The notes under the pieces are model-generated. The model was not told the origin of the DNA, did not search any database, and was given only the letters and a program-made list of their open reading frames with translations. Of a DNA stretch of 64,000 nt, positions 1-11,813 are shown in pieces; the stretch's first letter is position 1, and every line of letters begins with the position of its first letter. The DNA is from Zelopaecilomyces penicillatus (Eukaryota > Ascomycota > Sordariomycetes > Hypocreales > Pseudodiploosporaceae). The translations under genes were made by a program, and so were the position numbers. The stretch lies in the NCBI GenBank assembly GCA_005765155.1, contig VCCP01000004.1, forward strand, positions 1,488,001-1,552,000, given 5' to 3'.

Positions 1-480
1 GCTGCCACGGATACCACCGTCGCCGGGCTCATTCTTCAGCATCTCAGCGATGGCGTACTTGGCCATGAGCATCATGCTCGTCACGTTGATCTCCAAGCCT
101 TTGGCCCATTCCGCTGCACTGGCTTCCAAAGCCGTGCCAGGCGCGCCAATGATGCCAACGTTGTTGACCAGAATGTCTACGCGGCCGTACTCGCGGATCG
201 CGGCAGCTACGAGTGCGGCGCAATCAGACTCGGAGGTAACATCTGCTCGGACGGCGATGGCGGCCCCTCGGCCCTCGGTGCGGATCAGGTCGGCGGTGCG
301 CTCGGCAGTGGAGAGGTCCCGGTCCGAGCAGACAACGGAGGCGCCGTCCTCGGCGAGCAAAATGGAAATTGCACGGCCGTTGCCCAGACCATCACCGATG
401 CTGCCGGCGCCAGTGACGATGGCGACTTTGCCGGCAAGACTGCGTGACGGCCGGGCGAAGCTCTCAACGGAAGCGGACAT
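1..480 (-). CDS. Short-chain dehydrogenase/reductase (SDR), 3' part missing
   Basis: NAD(P)-dependent oxidoreductase of the classical SDR family; the substrate cannot be told. The gene reads leftward from the ATG at 480 and runs off the window edge after 160 codons. Visible are the Rossmann nucleotide-binding segment near residues 20-34 (VTGAGSIGDGLG, a slightly stretched form of TGxxxGxG), an acidic residue after the second strand (CSDRD) and the NNVG motif near residue 112, followed by the INVTS strand. The catalytic Ser and YxxxK would lie beyond the edge and cannot be checked. No intron is seen in this part. Family assignment is sure; function is not. Confidence 0.9.
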   Translation of the reverse strand, partial: MSASVESFARPSRSLAGKVAIVTGAGSIGDGLGNGRAISILLAEDGASVVCSDRDLSTAERTADLIRTEGRGAAIAVRADVTSESDCAALVAAAIREYGRVDILVNNVGIIGAPGTALEASAAEWAKGLEINVTSMMLMAKYAIAEMLKNEPGDGGIRGS

Positions 481-1524
481 GTTTGGGATATGGATTGGGG
501 GTATTAAGCTTCTAATGGATCAATATCCGAGGCAAGGAGAGGCTTGCATAAAGCTATGAGAGTGGTTACGACTAGAAAGCATCTAATTTGATTGATTCAT
601 GACTAGCACTGTGCAAGTTGTTTGGTTAGAGCCCCTCATTGTTTATGCAAGGTGGGGGAAACTGGTGTGCGGTGGATTTCGGTCGGCGTTGACGGATGAC
701 GGCTCATCAGATCTCGCGGTGATGATGGGTCTACGATTTGATGGGCATGAAGCCTCACTATTGCCCCATATTTGGGAAGAATTGTAATAACAAGAGGGCT
801 ACTAGCTATATGAGGGCTCATATTGCTTGTGCTATTTACGGATGAAAGCTTTAGTAGTTCTTGCCAGCAGAGTCATATACATGTCTGTGTTCCGCGGAGG
901 GTGAAGAACACGAGACAGGCCCAACAAAGAGAACGGAATGAGTGACAAGTGCTCCTTTGATCAGCATGAGCAAACACACATGATGTAGAACCAACGCTAT
1001 TTATGATTGCAGCATATAATGAAAGGGACCTTTGTTATAATTTAATGGTGGAATGTTAGTTGATGGTGGCGCAGCTATTGGGCTTCTTGCAAGGCTGCAT
1101 GCAGCAGACGGCCAGCTCCGTCTTGGGGAAACACTGCCTTGTGAAGCTGACAGACAGTCTGGTGTTGGGTTAATTACAGTTTCATGTTGACTGGGCACAG
1201 CGCTAAACGATCATCACCCCCGCTAGCTTTGGGTGATTTGTACTGCCTGTAGCCATGTGTAGAGCTTCTGTGGTGCCTCTCCCATTGTTAGTGGCTCACA
1301 AGACTGCTCCAGCCCTGTGATATTCATTCCGTCTATGATTCCACATCGACCAACGCTCATCCACATCTGTTGTGTCTATATCACCACCAATATTCCACTG
1401 ATTCTCTCTCCCTCTCTTTCCACCCTTCCCCAGCCATCAGCAATCTTTCTGCCCCCGCACTCGGAATTCTAAACTCTCCAAAAAGACAGCTAAAACTCGG
1501 AAAATCTAAAACAACAAGAGTATC
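481..1524. other. Intergenic, divergent promoter region between SDR and Nudix genes
   Basis: About 1 kb between two divergently transcribed genes. Only short overlapping open frames without recognisable domains are present. A CT-rich tract at about 1403-1440 lies shortly upstream of the Nudix start and is typical of fungal core promoters. I see no RNA gene or repeat. Confidence 0.6.
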
Positions 1525-2189
1525 ATGTCTGACCCCCGACCCAAAGTGGGCGTTGCCGCTATCATCACCAACCCCGACGGTCTGGTCCTCGTGGGCAAAC
1601 GCAAGGGCAGCCATGGTGCAGGTAAGACTACAATTACACGCTATATCTACATTCCAAGTTTACTACGAAGTTGAGAGAGCTAGGTAATTGGAGAGTGAAA
1701 AATAAAGAACTAACAGCGATGATGGTATTTCCTTAGGCACATGGCAGTTCCCTGGCGGCCATCTAGAGTTCAAAGAAGACATCATGCAGTGCACAGAGCG
1801 CGAGACGGAAGAGGAAACTGGCCTCAAGGTCAAGGCAGTCAGCCTCCTCACAGCGACAAACGACATCTTTGAGGCCGAGGGAAAACACTACATTACTCTC
1901 TTTGTTCGCTGCCAAATGACGGACCCCAATGACAAGCCACAGGTTCGTATTCATCTTTGGAACCTCCCCCCTCCCCTTTATCCTAGCCTTTATGGGTGCG
2001 TGTACTGACGCTTGATGGTTTATTTGCTTCGTGCAGCTCCTAGAACCCAACAAGTGCGAGGGCTGGCATTGGAAGTCCTGGGAAGACATCAAGGCCATTG
2101 GCGCGGATCGGGATTCTGGTGACTCGCTGTTCTTGCCGATCGTCAACCTGCTCAGAGAGACGCCTGACCTGGCTAAGCTGAAGGTTTGA
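1525..2189 (+). CDS. Nudix hydrolase, NUDT15/MTH2-like
   Basis: Small Nudix protein of 151 residues, probably a nucleoside di/triphosphate pyrophosphatase that cleans the nucleotide pool. Three exons fit: 1525-1621, 1737-1942 and 2037-2189, with GT..AG introns keeping the frame. The Nudix box GX5EX7REUXEEXGU is complete at residues 40-62 (Gly40, Glu46, Arg54-Glu55, Glu58-Glu59, Gly61), assembled across the first intron. The GKRKGSHGAGTWQFPGGH stretch just before it resembles NUDT15. Substrate (dGTP-like, thiopurine or other) is inferred from the family only. Cytosolic; no signal peptide. Confidence 0.9.
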
Positions 2190-2627
2190 TTAAACCAAAG
2201 CAAAGCAATGGAATTCACATCTTTATTTTCTATGCGGAAAATATGTTCCGTTTGTATTTCTTGGAATCGGATAGATAGAGCAAGGGATGTATGCCATTAG
2301 ACTATGACTAATTATATCTACCTACCTATTGCTAGACCCTTGACCTGATCCTGAATTACTTGGCAGCACTCACTAATTGTCGATGCACATGCACCTAAGA
2401 CACCTATTGCTATAGAGGGTCGATCCCAGAGCTTACAGGTACCTTAAGCTGGAGCTCCCCCCAATTGATGACGACAAACGAGCCAATTCGCTCTGCTCAC
2501 CACCGCATCGTCCGTCCGCATTCCAAACGACGACGATAACAACGACAACAACATGATATTGACATGATATAACCACTATTCAAGGAACCAACCTTCCCGT
2601 CCCTCAGCAAATGCTGCTGCCAGCGCC
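2190..2627. other. Intergenic, Nudix to Vps38-like gene
   Basis: 438 bases between two genes on the same strand. It holds the end of the Nudix transcript and the promoter of the next gene. A short ACGACGACAACAAC-type low-complexity tract lies at about 2526-2550, just before the next start. No other feature seen. Confidence 0.6.
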
Positions 2628-4722
2628 ATGTCCACCCTCTCCTCCGAACCCCGCCGGCCGCGCCTCCTGGCCACAAACCGCAAGCTGCGCCATCTCAAGG
2701 GCCTCTCGCTGCGCAACCTATGCTTCGCGCCGACCCAATTGCGCACCGCCGACGACGTAGCCATCCACAGGAGCTCGGCCGCCGCGGCCGCAGCAGCCGC
2801 TCGTCTGGGCCCGTTGAGAGAATCCAACGAGGATTCATTCTCAGCATTATCAGTTTCGCAGCATCAGAAGCTGCACGCGTCTCGCTCGTTCGAGAACCTA
2901 CGTCGCCATGGCATGGTGGAGGAAGGCGAAGGAAACGGGGCGCGATCACCATCATCGGCATCATCACCTGCAAGGCCGCGGCTGCCCCAGAATCGTAGGA
3001 CGAGTTTAAGCTTGGGGCACCCAAACGCGGCGGTGAGGCAGAAGAAGCTCGAGTCTCTGGTGGAGGCGAACATGGGCGATGTGTTCTTCTCGCTTCACGT
3101 AAACGACACTGCGGAGCCTGTCTACGTCAGTGAGACGCGCGAGCGGTCGGCGGTATGCGCACATCTCTTACCTACCTACCTATCTTACACCAAAAGAAAA
3201 AACCAAAACATTTACTGACCCAATGATTTAGAACTTTAACTTTCGCTTCTTTGAGCTTGGAGATAGGGAGTCCTGGGTATCGCGATCATGCTACGTCATT
3301 ATACGAATCTGGGCCAAAAAGTCCAAAGACACATCATTCAGCTTTCTTTTGGAAGAATTGATAGATCTCCGCACGCTCAAATTCATTGGCACGCTTCTAG
3401 ACAGAAGATTCCCACCAAACGCACTCGTATTCCACCTTGAAGACGGCCTCTACTCGCTCGACTTCCCCAGCAGAGAATCGGAACCCCGACAAGCCCCCGC
3501 CATTGCATCATCTTCCTACAACGCCTTGATGAAACTCGCCAACCTCGAAACCTCAATCGAAGACGCCATTGAGACCCGGTGGAAGATCATGCAGCAGATC
3601 AACGAGATCCTCGAGAGCTCGTCGACAATCGCACCACCTGATGCAGCAAAGGAGGGCGTCGTCCTGGCGGGAACCTACGTGGCCACGCAGCAGCGCGCAA
3701 ACAAGCTCGCTGAGAAGCGGAGGGATGAGCTCCTGGAGTCTCTACGCAGCCGGAGAGCCGCCATTAAAAAGGGTCGGGAGGTGCAGGCCTGCGCTGAGGA
3801 GGATATTGCCAACAACCGCGAGAAGCTAGCCGCATCAAGAGAGCTGATTGAGCAGACAGAGCAGCGCATCCGCGGCCAGCGCCGCCGCATCTGCTCCGAT
3901 CTAGCAGACATCTTCCCCATCACGCCCATACCCAACGCGCCGCCATTGTCTTTTCAGATCTGCAACATGCCACTACCAAACTCCGTCTACGACGCTGCCA
4001 TCGCGCGGTCCATCAGCGAAGACGCCCTATCCGCCGCCCTCGGGCACGTCACCCTGCTCGCCCGCCATCTGCAATTCTACCTCTCTCATCCAGCGCCATA
4101 CCCACTACACCACTACGGCTCCCGGTCCTACGTTGTCGACGAAATCTCGCACCTCCCTGACCAACAGACACCCAGACGCGAGTTCCCCCTATATCTACCA
4201 AGAGGCGGCTCCACATCGGGTCAATGGCGGTTCGAGTACGGCTGGTTCCTACTCAACAAGGACATTGAAACGCTCTGTGCCTCTCAGGGCCTCAAAGTCG
4301 TTGACATCCGCCACTCGCTGCCTAACATCAAGTACCTCCTTTACGTCTGTAGCGCAGGCTCAGACGAAGTGCCAGTTCGCAAGAAGGGCGGCGTCAGGGG
4401 TCTGTGGGCTGGTCGTCTCAAGGGCCGCCTTGCGGGCATGCCGTCACTTGCGGATGCTGGTGATGGCGATGGTGGCGGTAGCATGGCGGGTAGTCGGCGG
4501 GGGAGCGTTGACAGCGAGCTTATGAGCCAGCAAGGGGATACGTTGAGGAGCGTAGCACTTATCAAGGCTAGAGAAGATGGCAGTGACAATGCTGTGGGGG
4601 CGGTTGTACCAAACGGTGGAGGCAGTCTATGGGATTCAGACGGCAATCTAGGTTTACCGTTTGACCAAGGGGGCACGAAGTTTACCCTTCGAACAAAAGG
4701 GTTGAGAGAAAACGTCGCCTAA
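2628..4722 (+). CDS. UVRAG/Vps38-type PI3-kinase complex subunit (UV resistance/Atg14 domain)
   Basis: Probable Vps38/UVRAG homologue, the subunit that directs the Vps34-Vps15-Vps30 lipid kinase to endosomes and vacuolar sorting. Two exons, 2628-3152 and 3232-4722, give 671 residues. The N-terminus is disordered with an Ala run (about 50-58). A C2-like segment follows (about 145-280, with the NFNFRFFELG strand directly after the intron), then a long charged coiled coil (about 283-400) ending in the DIFPI turn, and then the LPLPN..YLSHPAPYPLHHYGSRSY block typical of the UVRAG/Atg14 family. The C-terminus is Gly/Ser-rich and probably unstructured. Atg14 is the alternative, but length and the post-coil block favour Vps38/UVRAG. 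Confidence 0.82.
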
Positions 4723-5304
4723 CACAGATGGATGTTGCAGTAATCCTGGCCCCCTATTATAGATCCAATACGGCTCCTCACATGGCTACATACATACAGC
4801 GTTCAAAGATACCCTGCAAAAGAATAATGCGGTGATCTGATTCACCACTATTAAGTTTCACAATCATAAAATACCATGGTATAAAATAAAACAGGCCCCA
4901 AAAACCAATCCAGAAGAGTGAAAGGCGTTACGAAATGTAAACTGTTCATCCCCAAGATGCCAACCCCCCCCCCCCCCCTTTTGTTCCTTCATGCCAAAAT
5001 GCACGTTATGCACCGGGTGTGTGATCCACACTTCTTCTCCTAGCCTCATCCATTAATTGTAAATGCATCCAATCCACATGACCTTTCTAACGCCAGGCTT
5101 TGAAATCCCGAAACAAAAGATTGAAATGAGAGAAAAAACCCATCATCACCCAAAGAAGCAGGCCAAGACCCAACCAAGCAAGGCAAAAAAGCACATCCCA
5201 AATTATAGCAAAGATAAATCCCATATCCACACAAACACATACACACATGCCAACATGACATCACATTTCATACAACGTTTCTCCACCAACCAAAGAAAAA
5301 ATTC
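4723..5304. other. Convergent intergenic region with a poly-C run
   Basis: 582 bases between two genes that end towards each other; both 3' untranslated regions lie here. A run of 15 C occurs at 4964-4978. AT-rich stretches may serve as polyadenylation signals for either gene. No gene seen. Confidence 0.6.
4964..4978. repeat. Homopolymer C15
   Basis: Fifteen consecutive C followed by T4, in the convergent intergenic region. Likely length-variable and prone to sequencing error. Confidence 0.9.
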
Positions 5305-8300
5305 TCATGAGCGGTCCGTCTTGGCAAACTTGACGCTCTTCCGTCTCTCCTTATCGCCAGGAATGCCTGCTCTGCCAGGGCTCGAGCTCAGGATCCCACC
5401 ACTAACACCGCCAGCGCCTGATGGGCCTTTGTTCAGGGTTTCTCTGGCCATACCCACAGCCTTGCTCTGGGGCACGTCATTAGTGTCATTCTTGACGTTA
5501 CGCTCGATACTCAAGCCGCCACGACCAGGACTCGACCTTCTACTTCCGCTAGCAGTGATCCTCCCGTCGTCGCGGGACCGAGTGCTGTCTACAGCTGCGC
5601 GACCGAGTTCATCGGAGCGTGCGGTGGTTGTCTCACATCTGTATTTGCCTGGGAGACAGGCGTGACCACAACCATCGAGGGGGCAACAGCCCTCACTGTA
5701 GATACCAGATGAAACCGCTGCGCCATCATAGGCATTATACGCAGCATGCCATGTTTGCAAGCAAGATGCATGTCCACCGTGTGCACAGCCCGGGCAGTAC
5801 CACCACTCGGACAACCACAAGGGTTCCTGTCCTGCCGTCTTTGCAGAATGCTCAATTTCAATGGGAAGGTGTGCCGGTAATTCAGCCTCGTGGTGTCCGC
5901 ACACGGCACATGGCGCTGCAACACGATGGCACCGCTCACACGTCCACACTGCAGCATGACCACCCGCTGGATCCACCTCTCGGGGCTTGCGACACGAGGA
6001 GCAGAATAGTCCAACCTTCACGCCTTGCTGAGCTGGCATGAAGATGGCCTCATAATTGTCCCCCCAGTCGGGTAAGCCCTCTGGCCAACCTCTCATACAA
6101 AGCTTCCGCAAAAGTGCTGCCTCAACAAAAAGACTCATTCTCATGAGACGGGAGTGCTGCTGCCGTAAGATCCCGCTTGCTTGGTGAATATCAATGACTG
6201 CTTCTGGCATCAAGGGTTTCAGCAGAAGGACCATGGCGGATGCGTTAAGCGCCGATGTTCGCGACTCAAATTCAAGCGCACGGGTTAAAAGGGAATAAGG
6301 GTCAAGCGGTGAGGGCGGCGTCGCAAGCATCTTTGGTCCCGAGGAGGAGAGGGGGAAGGGATAAGGGTGATCATCTGGCCATGGGAAGTAATCATTCTCA
6401 ATGACGTGGGGACTTGAATCGTAGCGAGGAGACGTAGTTGTCGACTTGGGAGGACTACCAGTTCGCGCACTCTGCAGGTCATGAGCCGAGGCTGGACTAT
6501 GCACTATAAAGCCAGGGTTGTTTGAGTCCGTCTGTGAAGCATAGCGTTTATCTGATGTGTAGGAGTCGTCCGTTTCCACGGTGGTTTGAGATATCATGAA
6601 GACTTGCTCTGGAGACCCAGTCGATGGGATTGTGTCGCTCGAGCGCTTCTTGGTCTGGGTCGGAGAGATCGCCAGCTCATCAAGTTCAGGAAGCCGGCCG
6701 TTGTATTCTGATCTCGCAGCACTACCGACAGTAGCAATTCTAAGAGAATCGGGCCTCACTGACCCTGGCGCACTGGCTGAGCCTCGCCTGCCTGATTGCC
6801 TGTTACCATCCGAGATTGAAAATAGCTGCCCAAAACTTCCATTCGAGTCGTGTCTTCCCGTTCTCCGAGCCGTTCCCGTGCCATTGTACTCCCAGCCTCC
6901 CTTTTCTGTCTTTTTGGGAAATGGGACGTCAATAGCCCTGGCCAAAGCTTCCGCATCATAAAAGTCATAACCATCAGTAATGGAAACCTTTGAAGTATCA
7001 CTCTCCTGGCTCGTGTCCGATATAGGCGCAGAATCATGACGTTCGCGCGGACTGGGTTGGTAAGACCCGTGAACAGAGGGCCCCAGATTAAGGCTCTCGG
7101 GCTCGATAATGGGAGTTAGTCTTCTCCCATGTTGATAATGTCGTTCATCCCACTCCATGCTATCCCGATTATCTACAGGTTTCACAACCGGTGTTGGCAC
7201 GTTGGAGGTGCTCTCAATCTCTTCAGACAGAAGCGACCTGACTGACTGAAAGCGGCTATCAAGACTGGATGCTTGTCCAGATGGACGTCGGGGGGTGTCA
7301 TCGCCGTTGTCGTGAAGGCCAAAAAGCTTGTTTGCTTTCAACCTGTCTATTAGCTTTGAATCATCCATATCCACCTTTTTAAACCGCGCTTGCCGAGTCT
7401 CAAGATGATACGCAGCTCGCTTTTTTAGCAAGAGCGAGATGGCATATGCCAAGATGCGCCATGTCTGCGAGAGGCGATATTGCCTCGCCTTCTCAGCGGC
7501 GATAGCGAACTGCTCCATAATGGAAGCAACTCGCTCAACCAACGGCCTCCCGCCTTCAACGAACGGGATTTCTCGTTCCATTGTTTCGAGATAAATACTA
7601 GAGAGGTAATGATATACCTGAACCGATTTTGCAGCAGGGACATGACCTGATGCCATCCCCTGCTGGGTCTTGAATACACCAGTGACATTAATGGACTGCT
7701 CCAGTCCCAAGAGCAGCTTGCCATCATCGGGCAGGCTTGGCGCGGAGGGAGGTGTGGTACTCATTGGAAGCCCTGCCCTGCCGCTAAGTCGTCTTTTTCT
7801 CATCTTTCTACGAGGGCCGAGAAAGCTGCCCATAACATCTTCCTCTGAATCACTTTTGCTGACGCTCAGCATCGGGGCGTTTGGGCTGGAGCCATATGGC
7901 GTGCGGGGGGTTGACTCGGATTGGTGCGAGACAGTAGGCCTTGGTCGAGCGGGCTGTGGCCGTTCGTCTAAAAACATGACCACATCGCCGCGAGACGAAA
8001 ATGCTATGGCCGACGTGGACTGACGATCAATGACTTTAGGGGCAAACGCAACGTCACATTGATTAAACATGCCGTCACGACCCACAGTCCAGAGCATATC
8101 CTGATCTTGCCACGATAGTGTAGAGGGAGAGCTTTCAAACCGTTGGATCTCCTTGTATGGCATAGTCGGCCGCGCCAGGTCCCAGATGTGCACAACAGAG
8201 CTTCCATAGCGCTTGTTACTGCTTTCATCATAGGAGACTGCAATCTGGGCAGACCGTCTTGTCTGTGCAGTAGCAGACCAGAGGCCGGGCCGCCAAGCTA

Positions 8301-9234
8301 CTGCAGAAACGGGTGCTGGTGTTGTGATCGTGTACTTGGGCTTTTGTCGCTTATCTGCTGAGGTTCCAAGATCCCACACATGAAGCTTCGTATCCCAGCC
8401 TGCACTAATTAAATGCATACCATCAGAATGCCATGCTATCGCCGTGCATGCTTTCTCGTGTGCATTGATTCTCAACAGTGGGCGTGCTGACTGTCGCACA
8501 TCCCACTTCAGAATGATGCCGGCATCGGTACAGCATGCCATTTCATGACCAACCTTCGGTGACCATTTCACCTGCCTAATTGAGTCATTGTTCTTGAGAT
8601 GAGTAAACCGCTGACGAAATGTTAAGAATCCGGATCTTGTTTGCCAAGGTGTGCCGACATCGAAGATGCGAACCATGCCATCCTGGCTACCTGATAACAG
8701 CCAGCTCTTCAGATGAGGATTGACATCGAGGGTATTGACCTGACGCGAATCCTCCTGCATTTGTATGTAGTCGAGTGGCTCTGAACCGCCTGTTCCGAGC
8801 CTGGCAAGATCATAAGCAAAGATTCTGCCGGTCCCGCAGGCAGTGAAGATGGTCGAGGTGCCATGCCATTTGACATCGCGAATATTCAACTGGTCGCCCA
8901 CAAGGCTCGCGCTAGAACCGACAGACTTCTGGGTTGTAATTGCGGCCCTAATATCGACCCCTTCATTGAATGCAAAGCTCGAATCGCCCGACGTGTCCGC
9001 AACGAGGGTCTTCAGGATGTGGGGGCCACCGAGCACGACACCATGGCGATCAGGCGTGACGTCGAGGCATGCGGCCGGGACGCCAACGGGATGAACGGCG
9101 TTCTGTGACTTGGAAGGGCGGTAGGCAGCGGGAATGTTGGCCTGGTTGCTGGCGAGAGAGGCATCGCCAGGCGAGGAGTCGGGAGCTGTCTTGCCCAGCA
9201 GCTTGCGCATGAGCCGGTAGTCGCGATTATACAT
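5305..9234 (-). CDS. RTC1: RTC1/WDR24-type SEA (GATOR2) complex subunit
   Basis: A 1,309-residue intronless protein with WD40 repeats at the N-terminus and a RING-like zinc module at the C-terminus, the architecture of Rtc1 (restriction of telomere capping 1) and animal WDR24. These act at the vacuole membrane in the SEA/GATOR2 complex, which feeds amino-acid signals to TORC1. WD-type blades are visible from about residue 90 to 400 (for example DVKWHGTSTIFTACGTGRIF, LLSGSQDGMVRIFD, LISAGWDTKLHVWD). The middle (about 430-960) is Ser/Pro-rich and disordered with one helical block. The Cys/His module at about 1078-1199 (CSSC, CERC, CAVCGHH, CPGCAHGGHASC, CCPLDGC) closes the protein. Mtc5/WDR59 also has WD40 plus RING but carries an RWD domain, which is not seen here. 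Confidence 0.87.
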   Translation of the reverse strand: MYNRDYRLMRKLLGKTAPDSSPGDASLASNQANIPAAYRPSKSQNAVHPVGVPAACLDVTPDRHGVVLGGPHILKTLVADTSGDSSFAFNEGVDIRAAITTQKSVGSSASLVGDQLNIRDVKWHGTSTIFTACGTGRIFAYDLARLGTGGSEPLDYIQMQEDSRQVNTLDVNPHLKSWLLSGSQDGMVRIFDVGTPWQTRSGFLTFRQRFTHLKNNDSIRQVKWSPKVGHEMACCTDAGIILKWDVRQSARPLLRINAHEKACTAIAWHSDGMHLISAGWDTKLHVWDLGTSADKRQKPKYTITTPAPVSAVAWRPGLWSATAQTRRSAQIAVSYDESSNKRYGSSVVHIWDLARPTMPYKEIQRFESSPSTLSWQDQDMLWTVGRDGMFNQCDVAFAPKVIDRQSTSAIAFSSRGDVVMFLDERPQPARPRPTVSHQSESTPRTPYGSSPNAPMLSVSKSDSEEDVMGSFLGPRRKMRKRRLSGRAGLPMSTTPPSAPSLPDDGKLLLGLEQSINVTGVFKTQQGMASGHVPAAKSVQVYHYLSSIYLETMEREIPFVEGGRPLVERVASIMEQFAIAAEKARQYRLSQTWRILAYAISLLLKKRAAYHLETRQARFKKVDMDDSKLIDRLKANKLFGLHDNGDDTPRRPSGQASSLDSRFQSVRSLLSEEIESTSNVPTPVVKPVDNRDSMEWDERHYQHGRRLTPIIEPESLNLGPSVHGSYQPSPRERHDSAPISDTSQESDTSKVSITDGYDFYDAEALARAIDVPFPKKTEKGGWEYNGTGTARRTGRHDSNGSFGQLFSISDGNRQSGRRGSASAPGSVRPDSLRIATVGSAARSEYNGRLPELDELAISPTQTKKRSSDTIPSTGSPEQVFMISQTTVETDDSYTSDKRYASQTDSNNPGFIVHSPASAHDLQSARTGSPPKSTTTSPRYDSSPHVIENDYFPWPDDHPYPFPLSSSGPKMLATPPSPLDPYSLLTRALEFESRTSALNASAMVLLLKPLMPEAVIDIHQASGILRQQHSRLMRMSLFVEAALLRKLCMRGWPEGLPDWGDNYEAIFMPAQQGVKVGLFCSSCRKPREVDPAGGHAAVWTCERCHRVAAPCAVCGHHEAELPAHLPIEIEHSAKTAGQEPLWLSEWWYCPGCAHGGHASCLQTWHAAYNAYDGAAVSSGIYSEGCCPLDGCGHACLPGKYRCETTTARSDELGRAAVDSTRSRDDGRITASGSRRSSPGRGGLSIERNVKNDTNDVPQSKAVGMARETLNKGPSGAGGVSGGILSSSPGRAGIPGDKERRKSVKFAKTDRS

Positions 9235-10567
9235 GATTGCAGAAATGCTGGTGCGCCAGGCGCGCCATCAGGCGCATGTCACAGCGCAGAGAAGTGGCTA
9301 GCAGTCGCAGTGGGCTCCACGCAGGAGCTTTTCCAGCATCCAGAAGCACCGAGGCGAGCGATGATACAGGTGTCGTGGTGGAGGAATCGTCAGGTAGAGG
9401 GAGGGTTCGCAGCAGTGGGTATGGATGAGGAATGTATGAGGCATGCACGATTGAGTGCATTAGGCATAGCGAATACCTAAGCTGCTGCTCACGAGCTCTG
9501 ACTTGCAAGGGTTGGCAGGTGCCGTCTGCACAGTAATGGTGGGGAAATTGGAGAAGAAGACATGTCGCCCACTCAACACTCTCACCCACTGAAGTCCCCG
9601 CAACAGTGCAACGAAGACCGCTGTATCCATACAATCATCAGACAGGACTCGGGCTGCACATGGCGATGTCCTGTACATCTGTAAAAGATCGTGATTGATT
9701 TGGACCCAGCAACTAGACTACCTAGGTATTACCTACCCTACAGAATGGGGAGCACGGCTAATGTTCATTATAGTCAATAGTAAGACGCTCGAGTACCTAT
9801 TAATTAACGAGTTGGTTCATTAATACATACACCATGTCACCAAGACCCGGAAGACGGGTTGCGTCTAACTCCAGCATCAAGCTGCCCGCATATGGAATCT
9901 GACATACTCAACAGCGATGTCCCCAAGTCCAACATCCTAGAATCAATCTATTGCAGACATACACAACGGCACTGCAGTAGACTGCAGCCCAAAGTGAACC
10001 CTGTAAGGCACACAGAAGCCGCCTACTCTTTGTTTTCCGAGGAAACTGAAAGGCGTTAGGTATCAGTATTAATTCGGCCATTGATATGTACACGCAATTA
10101 TAAGTGTAGCGTCGAAGTTCCATCATGTAGGTCACAGCTCACAAAGGGGTCAACAGCTTATCAAGCGGTTGCAGCGTCTACTTTTGTAGATGGCATGGAC
10201 TCAATGATATGTATCTACTTCTGGTTTATGGTCAAGTCATCCCACATTTCGTACATCGGAATGTCTAATATCCTTCCATTCCACCGCGACGACGGTCATT
10301 CCCGCTCTTCAATAAGCCAGCTGACTGACAGACAGCCTCGTATGCCAAATAGCGTCCAGATCCAACTTGAATAATAACACCTTTTCAATGTTCCCAATCT
10401 ACTAAAAAGAATCAGTCGCAAGCCAAAAGCTTGAGAGCTTAGAACCACCTACCTTGTCGAGTACATTCTCAGATGCCGACGTGTCGATAGCCTCATCACG
10501 GGGCAAGCACATCGGCTAGGTAGAACTGTGCATCTAAACCAGTTTTTTCTTGCTCTAATAATGCATC
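9235..10567. other. Intergenic, upstream of RTC1 and downstream of Y14
   Basis: 1.3 kb holding the RTC1 promoter and the Y14 3' end. Open frames here are short and overlap in several frames, none with a known domain. From about 9720 to 10100 the sequence is AT-rich with many stops. No tRNA or repeat found. Confidence 0.55.
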
Positions 10568-11092
10568 TCATTCTTTTTCGTCCTTTGCGTCAGGACTTCT
10601 GCTTCGGCTGCGACCTCTCCTGCCGCCACCAGCTCGGCCGCCACGTCCACCTTTGCCAGGCGGGGGTCGCACAAATGCAAAGTCCACGGAGACGGTCTGA
10701 TCCAGCAGTTTGGTGTTGTGTGCCCCATCAATGGCTGCCCGAGCCTCTTCAAGAGTCGCATACTCGATCAACGCATAGCCCTAACAAGGAAACATCATCA
10801 GCAACCCTCCTAGCTAACACACTCTTAAGACCTGTGCGAATCTGAACAGTTCTCGTACCTTCACATAGCCACTTCGTCGGTCCAAGTTCAAGTGCAGATT
10901 CTTGATCTCTCCATAATCGCCAAATTTGTCTTGGAGGGCCTCTTCATCTGCCTCCTCGTGGACATTTGTGACGATCACTATCCATCCCTCGATTGAACGT
11001 ACAGCCGTAGCTTTGGTGTGAGTCTGCATTTCGGATTCGTTACGCGCTGGGGGCGGCGACCCCGCGTCGATTTCCATTTCAACGTCAGCCAT
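10568..11092 (-). CDS. Exon junction complex RNA-binding protein Y14 (RBM8A)
   Basis: 148-residue protein with one RRM and an RGG/RS-like tail, matching Y14/RBM8A, which forms a heterodimer with Mago and marks spliced mRNA. Exons are 10859-11092 and 10568-10780, with a 78-base intron between. The RRM covers about residues 36-117, with the RNP2-like strand IVIVTNV and RNP1-like KGYALIEY. The HEEA..EALQDKFGDYGEIKNLHLNLDRRSGYVKG region is characteristic of Y14. The tail is GKGGRGGRAGGGRRGRSRSRS. The ATG at 11092 was chosen because MADVEMEID fits family starts; an upstream in-frame ATG at 11206 would add 38 residues without family support. Nuclear. Confidence 0.93.
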
Positions 11093-11813
11093 GGCGACAA
11101 AACTCGAGTTCAGATCGTAATTAGAAGGCTTCTGAGTTACTGAAAGTGCTGGCAAAAACTCCAGGATTTGACGTGGGGTAGAGCAACTCTTGGGCGGCTG
11201 TAGCATTTCTAGATATCACGTGATTATCTCAAACATCTTGATATATGGTTTATTTAAAGTTATCCTCCGTTGAAACAGAAAGTCATTCCTGGTTAATGAC
11301 CGTTGGGTTTGTGCGCGGTTGGCTTGATGTTGACTTATATTTAACTTGGTAGTTCTTGGTTGAAGTTGACTGCTACAGTAGATGACGGAATGGAGTGTTG
11401 GTAGCATCTCAGTGCGTCTCAGTGGCAAAGGAGGTGTTCAAAATTCATTTATGGAGATTGGAGACTACGTGTGTCGTTTCTACGAAAGCTAAAAAGCCAG
11501 ACAAAACAGCGCATAAGAGATATGCAGCTCCAACAGCACTGCTTTCTTCCAATAATTGGCAGACACGGACCGCAAATAGTAGTGAGCCAGACCTGGTAAA
11601 TCGCGGACGAATGTTGTGTTGTATTGACAAACGAACCCGGGACGCCGTAAAAGTCGTCGTGCTTCGTTGCATTTCTCGTTATTTGGATAATGCTCAGCCA
11701 GTCGATCGACCTGACGTAATCCATATTCTCCTCTTGCTAATTCAAGCTACATTGGAGATGGCCTCCGCCCTGTCAACCATTCAAAACCTGCCTCCCTAGC
11801 CATCATTCGTTCT
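11093..11813. other. Intergenic, Y14 promoter and eS30 3' region
   Basis: 721 bases between two genes on the minus strand. Only short overlapping open frames on both strands, no domains. No RNA gene seen. Confidence 0.55.

Noticed and set aside
7670..9108. Several plus-strand frames inside the RTC1 gene
   Set aside because: Antisense shadows of a long CG-rich coding sequence; the minus-strand WD40 protein explains them.
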